Below, one piece after another: positions 17,062-25,603 of a stretch of DNA of 64,000 nt. The notes beneath the pieces are model-generated. The model worked only from the letters and a program-made list of their open reading frames with translations, did no database searches and was not told the origin of the DNA. The position numbers and the translations under genes are program-made. Source of the DNA: Okeania sp. KiyG1 (GTDB taxonomy: Bacteria; Cyanobacteriota; Cyanobacteriia; Cyanobacteriales; Microcoleaceae). The stretch lies in NCBI RefSeq assembly GCF_014132355.1, contig NZ_BLZO01000025.1, forward strand, positions 1-64,000, read 5' to 3'. Positions within the stretch are counted from its first letter, which is position 1. Every line of letters begins with the position of its first letter.

Positions 17062-20039
17062 ATCCCCCTTCCTTACCTGTGACACCTTTTAACTCAGCAG
17101 TTAATCTTGATTTTGATAACTCTCAGGTACGCGATATTAATATTCGTGACATTAATATAGGTACAAAAACAAAGGGACTGCCAAGGAAGGGGGAACCAGC
17201 AGAATTTCCTAATAACCTGAATAAACTACGCACTGGTGCTGTCAAATTTGTTGGTAGAGATGGAGACCTCAAAACATTACATGAACAACTTCAGGAAAAG
17301 GAGCGAGTTTCTATCACCGCAGTAGTCACGGGGATGGTAGGAGTAGGCAAGACAGAATTGGCACTCCAGTACGCTCTCTTATCTAAAAAGGAATTTACTT
17401 ATCCTGGTGGCATTTGCTGGATCGGGGTTCGGGAAAGGAGTGTTGTAGAACAGTTATTAGATTTTGCCGAGACTCAACTAGGGCTATTTCCGGCAGAAGA
17501 TTGGGATTTAGAACAGAGACTTGACTTCTGTTGGGCAAACTGGCAACCTCCTGGAGATGTGCTTATTATTTTGGATGATGTGGATAAGTATGAGGAAATT
17601 GCAGGTTATTTACCTCCACAGGAAGAACGTTTCAAATTGCTAATTACTACCCGCAGATATTGGTTGTCAGAATCATTTGAAAATTTGCGTTTGGAAGTAT
17701 TGGATGAGGGTGCTGCCTTGGAGTTGTTGGTGGCGTTAATTGGTGAGTCTCGCGTGGCAGAGCAAAGAGAGGCAGCTAAACAACTCTGTGAGTGGTTGGG
17801 ATATTTACCTTTGGGGTTGGAGTTGGTGGGACGTTTTCTCAAGAGGCGTTCTGGGTGGAAGTTGGCAAGAATGATACAAGAGTTGGAGAAACAAGCTTTA
17901 GATTTGCCTGCGCTAAAGAAACCATCAGGAGAAATGACGGCGGAAAGAGGAGTGAAAGCTACTTTGGAATTAAGTTGGCAGGAGTTGGATAAGAAAGGGA
18001 GGTATTTGGGTTGTTTCTTGAGTATGTTTGCCTTAGCTCCTATTCCTTGGAGTTTGGTGGAACAGTGTTTGTCTGGAGGTGAAAGTCAGGAGGAAGAATT
18101 TATAAGCGCTTGGGAGGATGTTAGGGAAGATAGTTTGTTAGATTTAAACTTGATTAAACAGACAGCAGAGGAAACTTATCAATTACATCAATTGGTACGT
18201 CGATATTTTCGAGGTAAGTTGGAGAAGATGAAAAAAGTAGAGGAGTTGAAGTATCAGTTTTGTCGGGGTATAGTGGTAGAAGCACAAAAAGTTCCTCAGA
18301 CTCCAGTAAAAGCAGACATAGAAAAACTAACCTTATCTATTCCTCACTTGATTGAGACAGCAACTGAGATGCAAAAGTGGGTTGAGGATGAAGATTTGAT
18401 ATGGCCGTTTAACAGCCTTGGCTGGTTGTATGCAGGTCAGGGATTATATGAACTAGCAGAACTTTGGCATAAGCAATGCTTAGATATTACTCGCAATCGT
18501 TTAGGCATTAGGCATCTATTTGTTGCCGCAAGTTTCAACAATCTGGCATTACTCTACAGATATCAAGGGCGATACACAGAAGCAGAACCCTTGTTAAAAG
18601 AAGCATTAGATATGACAAAGCAACTACTAGGAGCTTCACATCATGATGTTGCCAAAAGTCTCAACAATCTGGCATTACTCTACAGATATCAAGGGCGATA
18701 CACAGAAGCAGAACCTTTGTATCTAGAATCATTGGAGACGTGTAAGCAACTGCTAGGGTCTTCACATCATGATGTTGCCAAAAGTCTCAACAATCTAGCA
18801 TTACTCTACTACTCTCAAGGGCGATACACAGAAGCAGAACCTTTGTATCTAGAAGCACTGGAGACATATAAGCAACTATTAGGGTCTTCACATTCTGATG
18901 TTGCCATAAGTCTCAACAATCTGGCAAACCTCTACCTTTACCAAGGGCAATACACAGAAGCAGAACCCTTGTTAAAAGAAGCATTAGAGATAAGAAAGCA
19001 ACTACTAGGCTCTTCACATCCTGATGTTGCCCAAAATCTCAACAATCTAGCATTACTCTACTACTCTCAAGGACGCTACACAGAAGTAGAAACTTTATAT
19101 ATAGAAGCACTGGAGATATATAAACAACTCTTAGGAAGAGAACATCCTGATGTTGCCACCAGTCTCAGCAATTTGGCATTACTCTACTACTCTCAAGGGC
19201 AATACACAGAAGCAGAACCCTTGTTAAAAGAAGCATTAGAGATGAGAAAGCAACTACTAGGCTCTTCACATCCTGATGTTGCCCAAAATCTCAACAATCT
19301 GGCACACCTCTACTACTCTCAAGGGCGATACACAGAAGTAGAACTGTTACATAAAGAAGCACTGGAGATATATAAGCAACTGCTAGGTTCTTCACATCCT
19401 GATGTTGCCATGAGTCTCAACAATCTGGCATTACTCTACAAGTCCCAAGGGCGATACGCAGAAGCAGAACCCTTGTTCAAAGAATCACTAGAGATAACAA
19501 AGCAATTAGGCTCTCCACATCCTTATGTTGCCAAAAGTCTCAACAATCTGGCACAACTCTACTACTCTCAAGGGCAATACGCAGAAGCAGAACCCTTGTT
19601 CAAAGAATCACTGGAGATGATAAAGCAACTGCTAGGCTCTTCACATCTTGATGTTGCCATTAGCCTCAACAATCTGGCACACCTCTACTACTCTCAAGGG
19701 CGATACACAGAAGTAGAACCTTTGTATCTAGAAGCTTTGGAAATGAAAAAGCAATTGCTAGGAGCAGAACATCCGTCTGTTGCCACCAGTCTCAACAATC
19801 TGGCAGGACTCTACTACTCCCAAGGGCAATACACAGAAGCAGAACCTTTGTATCTAGAAGCATTGAAGATGACAATGCAACTTTTAGGAAAAGAACATCC
19901 CAATACTCAAACTTTTCTGAACAACTATCTATATTTTTTACAGCAAGTTCTCAGGGAAAACAGACAAGAAGACTTATCTGATGAAATGAGTTTGCAAATA
20001 ATATCAGAGATGGAGAAATCATCTTTAGAGAATGGTTGA
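17010..20039 (+). CDS. NB-ARC STAND ATPase with 12 TPR repeats
   Basis: The 1009-residue reading, if begun at TTG 17010, contains a Walker A (GMVGVGKT, about 108-115), Walker B (LIILDDVD, 185-192), a sensor ITTRR (212-216) and the NB-ARC GLPL-like GYLPLGL (264-270). A helical linker follows, then twelve 42-residue kinesin-light-chain-type TPRs from about 465 (SLNNLALLYYSQGRYTEAEP...LLGSSHPDVA). TTG 17010 has AAGGAG six bases upstream and overlaps the previous gene by 52 bases, so translation may start there by coupling. The alternative is -1 frameshifting at 17052-17058 from the upstream gene. There is no ATG before the ATPase domain. STAND proteins with such sensors act in signalling, cell death and phage defence; the trigger here is unknown. 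Confidence 0.85.
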   Translation: MGIERGYDSRRYHIKKVNPPSLPVTPFNSAVNLDFDNSQVRDINIRDINIGTKTKGLPRKGEPAEFPNNLNKLRTGAVKFVGRDGDLKTLHEQLQEKERVSITAVVTGMVGVGKTELALQYALLSKKEFTYPGGICWIGVRERSVVEQLLDFAETQLGLFPAEDWDLEQRLDFCWANWQPPGDVLIILDDVDKYEEIAGYLPPQEERFKLLITTRRYWLSESFENLRLEVLDEGAALELLVALIGESRVAEQREAAKQLCEWLGYLPLGLELVGRFLKRRSGWKLARMIQELEKQALDLPALKKPSGEMTAERGVKATLELSWQELDKKGRYLGCFLSMFALAPIPWSLVEQCLSGGESQEEEFISAWEDVREDSLLDLNLIKQTAEETYQLHQLVRRYFRGKLEKMKKVEELKYQFCRGIVVEAQKVPQTPVKADIEKLTLSIPHLIETATEMQKWVEDEDLIWPFNSLGWLYAGQGLYELAELWHKQCLDITRNRLGIRHLFVAASFNNLALLYRYQGRYTEAEPLLKEALDMTKQLLGASHHDVAKSLNNLALLYRYQGRYTEAEPLYLESLETCKQLLGSSHHDVAKSLNNLALLYYSQGRYTEAEPLYLEALETYKQLLGSSHSDVAISLNNLANLYLYQGQYTEAEPLLKEALEIRKQLLGSSHPDVAQNLNNLALLYYSQGRYTEVETLYIEALEIYKQLLGREHPDVATSLSNLALLYYSQGQYTEAEPLLKEALEMRKQLLGSSHPDVAQNLNNLAHLYYSQGRYTEVELLHKEALEIYKQLLGSSHPDVAMSLNNLALLYKSQGRYAEAEPLFKESLEITKQLGSPHPYVAKSLNNLAQLYYSQGQYAEAEPLFKESLEMIKQLLGSSHLDVAISLNNLAHLYYSQGRYTEVEPLYLEALEMKKQLLGAEHPSVATSLNNLAGLYYSQGQYTEAEPLYLEALKMTMQLLGKEHPNTQTFLNNYLYFLQQVLRENRQEDLSDEMSLQIISEMEKSSLENG
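17052..17058 (+). promoter_or_regulatory. Candidate -1 ribosomal frameshift site (A AAA AAG)
   Basis: Read in the upstream gene's frame the codons are TTA AAA AAG TAA, so the slippery heptamer directly precedes the stop. This heptamer is the one used by E. coli dnaX. The -1 frame opens straight into the STAND ORF. I see no obvious downstream stem-loop, and the purine-rich AAGGGG upstream is farther away than in dnaX. A lost A in a former A7 run would give the same picture. Confidence 0.45.
18535..19920 (+). repeat. 126-bp near-identical coding repeats (TPR array)
   Basis: Eleven units of 126 bases (one of 123) encode TPRs 2 to 12. Adjacent units are almost identical at DNA level (CTCAACAATCTGGCATTACT recurs), which points to recent expansion or gene conversion. 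The ninth unit lacks one codon. Confidence 0.9.
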
Positions 20040-20138
20040 ATAATGGTAATTTAAAATCAATTTTCTCTGAGGTAAATAGGCGATTTCCAACTATAGTTAT
20101 GATATAATATAACAGTAAAAATAGAGCAGTAAAACCCA

Positions 20139-20726
20139 ATGATAGCTAATCCAAATCAATTCTATTTTTCTCCAGAAGACTATTTAGCAGGAGAGCGAGA
20201 AAGTCCGATTAAACATGAGTATAGACAAGGCCAAATTTATGCAATGGTAGGGGCAAAGAAACCCCACGTTATTATTACTCATAATTTAGACAGATTATTG
20301 GGCAATCATCTCCTCGATCGTGACTGTATTGTATTTCCTACCGATATGAAAGTTCGACTAGAAGAAGCTAACTGTTATTATTATCCTGATGTAGTAGTAA
20401 CTTGTGATGAAAGAGATTTAAGTTCACCTGAAGATTTTATTCTTTATCCTTCTCTAATCATAGAAATTTTGTCTCCCAGCACAGCTAATTTTGATAGAGG
20501 AGGCAAATTTGCTGATTATAAAACTGCGACAAGTTTACAAGAGTATGTATTAGTTAGCCAGTCTGAGATGAATATAGAATGTTTTCGGAAAAATGAACAA
20601 GGCATTTGGATTTCTCAAACTTATAAGAGGGGAGAAAAGGTTAATTTTGCCAGTGTAAATTTTAATTGTGAAATTGAATTAATTTATCGGAAAGTTCCTG
20701 GTATAGCCAAGATAGACAAGGATTAA
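20139..20726 (+). CDS. Uma2 family endonuclease-like protein, tandem copy 1
   Basis: The 195-residue protein belongs to the Uma2 (DUF820) family, a PD-(D/E)XK nuclease fold greatly expanded in cyanobacteria. Visible motifs are the N-terminal SPEDYLAGE...IKHEYRQGQIYAM, the YYPDVVVTCDERD strand with the catalytic aspartate and the LIIEILSPST strand with the glutamate, then a lysine in DRGGKFADYK. The genuine cellular role of Uma2 proteins is unclear; many are linked to mobile DNA. It lies 99 bases after the STAND gene. The paralogue 856 bases downstream differs mainly at residues about 43-70 (THNLDRLLGNHLLDRDC against ASNLVTELNIHLRDNDC). Confidence 0.85.
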   Translation: MIANPNQFYFSPEDYLAGERESPIKHEYRQGQIYAMVGAKKPHVIITHNLDRLLGNHLLDRDCIVFPTDMKVRLEEANCYYYPDVVVTCDERDLSSPEDFILYPSLIIEILSPSTANFDRGGKFADYKTATSLQEYVLVSQSEMNIECFRKNEQGIWISQTYKRGEKVNFASVNFNCEIELIYRKVPGIAKIDKD

Positions 20727-20994
20727 AATCCTAAGCTAATAGCTAAAGTCATCTCAAGATGACTGGATTATTTATTAAGAATATTTATCTGATGAAATGA
20801 GTTTGCAAATAATATCAGAGATGGAGAAATCATCTTTAGAGAATAGTTGAATAATGGTAATTTCAAATCAATTTTATTTGAGGGAAATAGGCGATCGCCA
20901 ACTCTTCCCTCCTGACTCCTTATTCAGAGGTGATCGCTCTTTCCAACTATAGTTATGATATAATATAACAGTAAAAATAGCAGAGAAAAACCCA

Positions 20995-21582
20995 ATGATA
21001 GCTAACCAAAATCAATTCTATGTTTCTCCAGAAGACTATTTAGCAGGAGAACAACAAAGTCCGATTAAACATGAGTATAGACAAGGCCAAATTTATGCAA
21101 TGGTAGGGGCAAAGAAACCCCACATTCTTATTGCTAGTAATTTAGTAACAGAACTAAATATTCATCTGCGCGATAATGACTGTTTTGTACTTCCTTTGGA
21201 TATTAAAGTTCGACTAGAAGAAGCTAATTGTTATTATTATCCTGATGTAGCAGTAACTTGTGATGAAAGAGATTTAAGTTCACCTGAAGATTTTATTCTT
21301 TATCCTTCTTTAATCATAGAAATTTTGTCTCCAAGCACAGCTAAATTTGATAGAGGAGGCAAATTTGCTGATTATAAAACTGCGACAAGTTTACAAGAGT
21401 ATGTATTAGTTAGCCAGTCTGAGATGAGTATAGAATGTTTTCGGAAAAATGAACAAGGAATTTGGATTTCTCAAACTTATAGCAGGGGAGAAATAGTTAA
21501 CTTTGCCAGTGTAAATTTTAATTGTGAAATTGAATTAATTTATCGGAAAGTTCCTGGTATAGCCAAGATAGACAAGGATTAA
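20995..21582 (+). CDS. Uma2 family endonuclease-like protein, tandem copy 2
   Basis: A 195-residue near-twin of the preceding gene, with the same PD-(D/E)XK-type motifs (YYPDVAVTCDERD, LIIEILSPST, DRGGKFADYK) and the same C-terminus (VPGIAKIDKD). The differences cluster in residues about 43-70 while the last 100 residues are almost identical, suggesting local gene conversion or diversification of one helix. A heptamer-rich spacer with HIP1 sites separates the two copies. It has the same AAAACCCA leader before the ATG as copy 1, so the promoter region was duplicated too. Confidence 0.85.
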   Translation: MIANQNQFYVSPEDYLAGEQQSPIKHEYRQGQIYAMVGAKKPHILIASNLVTELNIHLRDNDCFVLPLDIKVRLEEANCYYYPDVAVTCDERDLSSPEDFILYPSLIIEILSPSTAKFDRGGKFADYKTATSLQEYVLVSQSEMSIECFRKNEQGIWISQTYSRGEIVNFASVNFNCEIELIYRKVPGIAKIDKD

Positions 21583-21936
21583 AATCCTAAGCTAATAGCT
21601 AAAGTCATCTCAAGATGACTGGATTATTTATTAAGAATATTTATCTGATGAAATGAGTTTGCAAATAATATCAGAGATGGAGAAATCATCTTTAGAGAAT
21701 AGTTGAATAATGGTAATTTCAAATCAATTTTATTTGAGGGAAATAGGCGATCGCCAACTCTTCCCTCCTGACTTCTAATTCAGGGGCGATCTCTAACTCT
21801 TCCTAAATTATCTTCCCTCCTGACCCCTGACTCCTGACTCCTAGTTCCCAAATAGGTTCTATAGACAGCAAAAAATTAAGCAGAACCCAGGCACTGCTTG
21901 TGGAACTCTCGTTTCCAAACCAAATATTTAACTACT
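21583..21936. other. Gene-free spacer with the third STAND-tail copy
   Basis: 21594-21760 repeats the sequence after Uma2 copy 1. Then comes CCTGACTCCTGACTCC minisatellite and an AAATAGGTTCTATAG end that matches one terminus of the TATAGAACCC element family. Nothing else is seen. Confidence 0.6.
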
Positions 21937-22488
21937 TTACTTTTTTCCTTTCTTTTTCGATTTTCTCTTCTGACTTTTTGGCTTCTTAGCTTTTGCACGC
22001 TGCTGAACTACTTCTGGTGGCGGACCATAATCTCCATCACTAAAGTACACTCGCTCTACTATAGTTTCCGGCTCTACTTCAAGCCACAGCCTGGCACCTC
22101 CAGCTTGACTTGTATTTGGTTGATGGGGTTGATAAATTATTTCGCAAGAACCGTGAATTTTCAGAGCGTGGCAATAATCTTTTTTATCTCCCACTTTCAC
22201 AGCTACTGCTGCATATTTAGTTTTATGATCTCTGTTGTAGTCTATAGTTTTTCTTAGAACATGAACGATAGTCTTGGCTTTACGTTGAAATTTATTCCAA
22301 GTCCCTTGAGGACCGCGACGACCTGGTGTAATTTCTGGCATTCCCCGACGGTTCAGAGGAATTCTCCAAAATCTCCCGACTTTTTTAGCATCAACAACAC
22401 GATTAGTATTCAGTAGAAGTCGCAATCTACCTGTTGAAATATTTAGCAGAAAAGCTGCTTCTGTGGTACTAATGTATGAAATAGTCAT
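21937..22488 (-). CDS. Helix-turn-helix DNA-binding protein, excisionase-like N-terminus
   Basis: The 183-residue protein begins with an excisionase/MerR-type helix-turn-helix (ISTTEAAFLLNISTGRLRLLLNTNRVVDAKKVGRFWRIP, residues about 5-45), the usual sign of a small DNA-binding module. Residues 50-150 form a mixed region (RRGPQGTWNKF, KYAAVAVKVGDKKDYCHALKIHG) that I cannot name. The last 20 residues are almost all Lys/Arg/Ser, likely a nucleic-acid-binding tail. It lies convergent to the Uma2 array. The ATG at 22488 starts exactly at the HTH. Possible roles include mobile-element regulation; this is inference. Confidence 0.65.
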   Translation of the reverse strand: MTISYISTTEAAFLLNISTGRLRLLLNTNRVVDAKKVGRFWRIPLNRRGMPEITPGRRGPQGTWNKFQRKAKTIVHVLRKTIDYNRDHKTKYAAVAVKVGDKKDYCHALKIHGSCEIIYQPHQPNTSQAGGARLWLEVEPETIVERVYFSDGDYGPPPEVVQQRAKAKKPKSQKRKSKKKGKK

Positions 22489-22892
22489 AAGTATAACGTT
22501 ATGGTTTTAAATTATATATTTTAATTATACTAGGTAATGTACCAAAAAAGTTAATAAGTGGTAAATTATCAGACTTTTAGGAATTTTTTGCACAAAAGCA
22601 GAAATTATGGTATTTAAAGACTTTTCATGAACTAAGGATTAAAATCCTAAGCTAATAGCTAAAGTCATCTGATTTTTTTTGTCAGTTTGGCGATATAGCT
22701 GCCGCTAGGCTTCGCCAACGCTCCCCATTGACAACTGATAACTGAAATTGGCGATCGCTCCCTAGTAGCTAGACACTGATTTGGCCACGGATATACGGAT
22801 TATTTTTTGGAGTTAGTTTGGCGATATAGCTGCCGCTAGGCTTCGCCAACGCTCCCCATTGACAACTGATAACTGATAACTGAATCTGACAA
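22489..22892. other. Gene-free spacer with 127-base direct repeat
   Basis: GGCGATATAGCTGCCGCTAG with the next 40 bases occurs twice (about 22689-22750 and 22817-22880). 22634-22671 is a fragment of the 3' end of the Uma2 cassette. No gene is seen. Confidence 0.65.
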
Positions 22893-23462
22893 TTATTCCC
22901 CTAAAAACACATCCTCATAAATTAAATCTATAGGACAACTCAAATTAACACTTTTCAACTCAATCTTATCCCCTTCCAAATAAGAATAAAACTCCCATAC
23001 TCCCTTTTCATTCAACCGAAAACATTCAAGCATCATTTCATTAGCACTCACCAAAACATATTCTTTCAAAGTAGAAATGCGACGATAATTTTGGAATTTT
23101 TTTCCTCTGTCAAAAGATTCTGTTCCTGGAGATAAAACCTCAATAATTAAACAAGGATATTTAATCGCTTTTCTTGCCTTTTTATCTCGTTCATCGCAAC
23201 TAACCATGAAATCAGGATAAAAAAATGGTCCTTGTTCAGATATTTCCACTTTTGCATTTGCCACTAAGACCTTACAACCTTGCCCGCGCAAATGATTTTT
23301 TAATGCTGTTGTCAGATTAGCAACAATCTCACTGTGGGGAATATTACCCCCAGTCATAGCTATAACTTCACCGTCAATATATTCATATTTAATCGGTTGT
23401 TTTTCTTCCCATTCCAAATATTCTTGAGCGGTAATATATTGAGAATTTTTAATTGCAATCAT
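22893..23462 (-). CDS. Uma2 family endonuclease-like protein
   Basis: The 189-residue Uma2/DUF820 protein has ITAQEYLEWEEKQPIKYEYIDGEV at the start, FFYPDFMVSCDERD with the catalytic aspartate, CLIIEVLSPGT with the glutamate and DRGKKFQNYR with the basic residue. It is more distant from the three other Uma2 genes here than they are from each other, so it is an older paralogue. A separate minus-strand unit, its start is preceded by repeat-like AT-rich DNA with no clear ribosome site. Confidence 0.85.
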   Translation of the reverse strand: MIAIKNSQYITAQEYLEWEEKQPIKYEYIDGEVIAMTGGNIPHSEIVANLTTALKNHLRGQGCKVLVANAKVEISEQGPFFYPDFMVSCDERDKKARKAIKYPCLIIEVLSPGTESFDRGKKFQNYRRISTLKEYVLVSANEMMLECFRLNEKGVWEFYSYLEGDKIELKSVNLSCPIDLIYEDVFLGE

Positions 23463-23630
23463 AATTAATGGATCACGAATAATGAAAACTATCTCTAATT
23501 ATCAATTGTTAATTTTTCTAGGTCTTTTATTGTTAGATTTGGCATCGTTACTCTTTCCTAAAATATTTTAATGATAACCCTGTAGGAATGTTTATGCAAC
23601 CTCCCTATTTCAATGGAAAATGGGTTTTAT

Positions 23631-23662
23631 AAGGGCGAATGCCATTCGCCCCTACAAATTTA
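23631..23662. repeat. Dispersed palindrome GGGCGAATG
   Basis: AAGGGCGAATGCCATTCGCCCC forms a near-perfect hairpin. A longer version lies after rnj at 61637-61664. It could end transcription in either direction. Confidence 0.6.
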
Positions 23663-23668
23663 ATCAAC

Positions 23669-23755
23669 AGGACTTACGCGAAGAAACTATTTATAGAGTC
23701 TAATTCTATCTTAAATAGTTTCAATTGCTATATATAGCCTATCTGCGTAAGTACT
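23669..23755. repeat. MITE-like element, AGGACTTACGCA family, copy 3
   Basis: An 87-bp version with interior CTATTTATAGAGTC...ATATATAGC shared with copies at 35948 and 39161. Its right end overlaps the TAG stop of the isocitrate-lyase-family gene. Confidence 0.75.
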
Positions 23756-24623
23756 AATCAACTGAAAACTTCCGCTCCAACTCTCGATATTTAGGCACTT
23801 CAATAATCTCTTCAAAATCCTGGAACGTAACAATATCTGTCAACCCCGCTGTAGTTCCATTTTCAAATAATTGACGATAACAGTTCATCATCGCTTTAGT
23901 AGCAGAAAATAATCCCGACAAAGGATAAACCACAATTTTAAAACCCATTTCTGCCAACTGCTCACCCGATAAAACCGGAGTTTTACCACCCTCAATCATA
24001 TTGGCAAACAAATACACATCCTCAAAAGCAGTAGCGATCGCCTGCAAATCTTCTATCGACTGAGGTGCTTCAATAAAAACCACATCTGCACCAGCTTCAG
24101 CACAAGCACGCCCCCGCTTAATAGCTTCATCCAAACCCAATGGCGCACGAGCATCTGTCCGAGCAATAATTACTAAACCACTATCACCCCTAGCATGAAC
24201 CGCTGCTTTAATTTTCTCTATGTGTTCCGCCATTGGAATTACTCGCTTACCCTCAAAATGACCGCACTTTTTCGGCCATTCTTGGTCTTCCAAAATAATT
24301 CCGGCAACTCCCATATCAACAATATCGGTAACAGTTCTAATCACATTTAACGGGTTGCCATATCCAGTATCAATATCTGCTACCAAAGGAATATTCACTG
24401 ACTCAGTAATACGCCTCACAGTGTAGAGCATTTCTGTAGCAGTAAGAAAACCATAATCAGGGCGACCAAGAGTGGAACCAGAAATGCCAAACCCACTGGT
24501 AAACACAGCAGAAAACCCTATCTGTTCTACAATTTTTGCCCCAATACAATCATAAACTCCAGGCAGCACTAGAATACCTGGTTGTTCTAATATTTGACGT
24601 AACTTTTGGCCTGTAGTCATCAT
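23754..24623 (-). CDS. Isocitrate lyase/PEP mutase family enzyme
   Basis: The 289-residue TIM-barrel enzyme has the metal-binding DIDTGYG (83-89), the EDQ that follows (112-114) and the catalytic-loop KKCGH (118-122), the signature of the isocitrate lyase/2-methylisocitrate lyase/PEP mutase superfamily. The cysteine indicates C-C lyase rather than phosphonomutase chemistry, so a 2-methylisocitrate lyase-like or oxaloacetate/petal-death-like hydrolase role is possible; the substrate cannot be fixed. Cyanobacteria generally lack a full methylcitrate cycle and no partner gene is present. The stop codon TAG is shared with the terminal repeat of an adjacent MITE-like element. It is a single gene on the minus strand. 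Confidence 0.85.
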   Translation of the reverse strand: MMTTGQKLRQILEQPGILVLPGVYDCIGAKIVEQIGFSAVFTSGFGISGSTLGRPDYGFLTATEMLYTVRRITESVNIPLVADIDTGYGNPLNVIRTVTDIVDMGVAGIILEDQEWPKKCGHFEGKRVIPMAEHIEKIKAAVHARGDSGLVIIARTDARAPLGLDEAIKRGRACAEAGADVVFIEAPQSIEDLQAIATAFEDVYLFANMIEGGKTPVLSGEQLAEMGFKIVVYPLSGLFSATKAMMNCYRQLFENGTTAGLTDIVTFQDFEEIIEVPKYRELERKFSVD

Positions 24624-24716
24624 AACCTCTCAGAATAAATATGTTAAAGAAGTTGGAAGTTGTTTTTCGGGGATTTTAAACAACCCTCCAAAAACATTTC
24701 CCGTTAAAACACATTG

Positions 24717-24740
24717 ATATAATATAACAGTCTAAATAGC
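24717..24740 (+). promoter_or_regulatory. Candidate promoter of the Uma2 cassette
   Basis: GATATAATATAACAGT precedes three Uma2 genes at nearly the same distance (about 20100, 20956 and 24717) and contains a good -10-like TATAAT. No clear -35 is seen. Confidence 0.4.
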
Positions 24741-24753
24741 AGAATAAAACTCA

Positions 24754-25338
24754 ATGGTCGTTAATCAAAATCAATTCTATGTTTCTCCAGAAGACTATTT
24801 AGCAGGAGAGCGACAAAGTCCGATTAAACATGAGTATAGACGAGGCAAAATTTATGCAAGAGTAGGGGTTTCTTTACCCCATGTTATTATTGCTAGTAAT
24901 TTAGGCGCATTATTAGGGAATTATCTTCTGGATAATGACTGTCTTGTACTTAATTCCGATATTAAAATTAGACTAGAAGAAGCTAATTGTTATTATTATC
25001 CCGATCTGGTAGTAACTTATGATGAATGGGATTTAAGTTCAAATGAAGACTTTATTCTTTATCCTTTTTTAATCATAGAAATTTTGTCTCCAAGCACAGC
25101 TAATTTTGATAGAGGAGATAAATTTGCCGATTATCAAACAGCTACAAGTTTACAAGAATATGTATTAGTTAGTCAGTCTGAGATGAGTATAGAATGTTTT
25201 AGAAAAAATGAACAAGGAATTTGGATTTCTCAAACTTATAGCGGGGGAGAAGAAGTTAATTTTGCTAGTGTAGATTTTAATTGTCAGATTGAATTAATCT
25301 ATCGAAAAGTTCATGGGATAGAATTCATTAATGGATAA
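24754..25338 (+). CDS. Uma2 family endonuclease-like protein
   Basis: The 194-residue protein is closely related to the tandem pair at 20139 and 20995 (same SPEDYLAGE start and FADY...TATSLQEYVLVSQSEMSIEC). It carries YYYPDLVVTYDEWD and LIIEILSPST for the PD-(D/E)XK core. The leader before its ATG (TGATATAATATAACAGT) is also shared with the tandem copies, so a promoter-plus-gene cassette has been copied to this place. TATAAT-like boxes are visible in that leader. Confidence 0.85.
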   Translation: MVVNQNQFYVSPEDYLAGERQSPIKHEYRRGKIYARVGVSLPHVIIASNLGALLGNYLLDNDCLVLNSDIKIRLEEANCYYYPDLVVTYDEWDLSSNEDFILYPFLIIEILSPSTANFDRGDKFADYQTATSLQEYVLVSQSEMSIECFRKNEQGIWISQTYSGGEEVNFASVDFNCQIELIYRKVHGIEFING

Positions 25339-25482
25339 TTGATAATGGATAATTGATAATTAGGGTTTGCGGAAAAAGTCTGTTGGTAAAGGCAGGGAAT
25401 AGGAAATAGGCGATCGCTCTCCCTTTCCAACTATTCCTATGTTTTACGAATAATATCAAGTCTCATTAATTAGCCATAATAA

Positions 25483-25582
25483 TTAGATCCCCCCTAACCC
25501 CCCTTAATAAGGGGGGAACCGCTTAAAAAGGGGGGAGCTAACAAAAAGTCCCCCTTTCTAAGGGGGATTTAGGGGGATCTTT
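25483..25582. repeat. GATCCCCCTAA/GGGGGA hairpin repeat
   Basis: Two nested G/C-run palindromes (GATCCCCCCTAACCCCCCTT, AAGGGGGGAACC, TTAGGGGGATCT). The same family lies at about 16447-16518, and one arm is inside the coding region at 26172-26206. It may act as a terminator between the Uma2 gene and the converging fusion gene. Confidence 0.6.
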
Positions 25583-25603
25583 TATGTACCTCCTGACTCC
25601 TGA

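Larger units (their letters stand above)
19978..21760 (+). repeat. Tandem duplication of the STAND-gene tail plus Uma2
   Basis: The last 62 coding bases of the STAND gene and the following non-coding bases (CTGATGAAATGAGTTTGC at 19978) recur at 20789 and 21645. Spacing is 811 and 856 bases, and 856 is also the distance between the two Uma2 start codons. The third copy of the tail is not followed by Uma2. A 37-base fragment of the Uma2 3' end (AAGGATTAAAATCCTAAGCT) recurs again at about 22634. Confidence 0.85.

Noticed and set aside
21898-22257. Hydrophobic plus-strand ORF opposite the HTH gene
   Set aside because: It is the antisense of the Lys-rich HTH gene; antisense of AAA/AAG codons yields Phe/Leu-rich frames.
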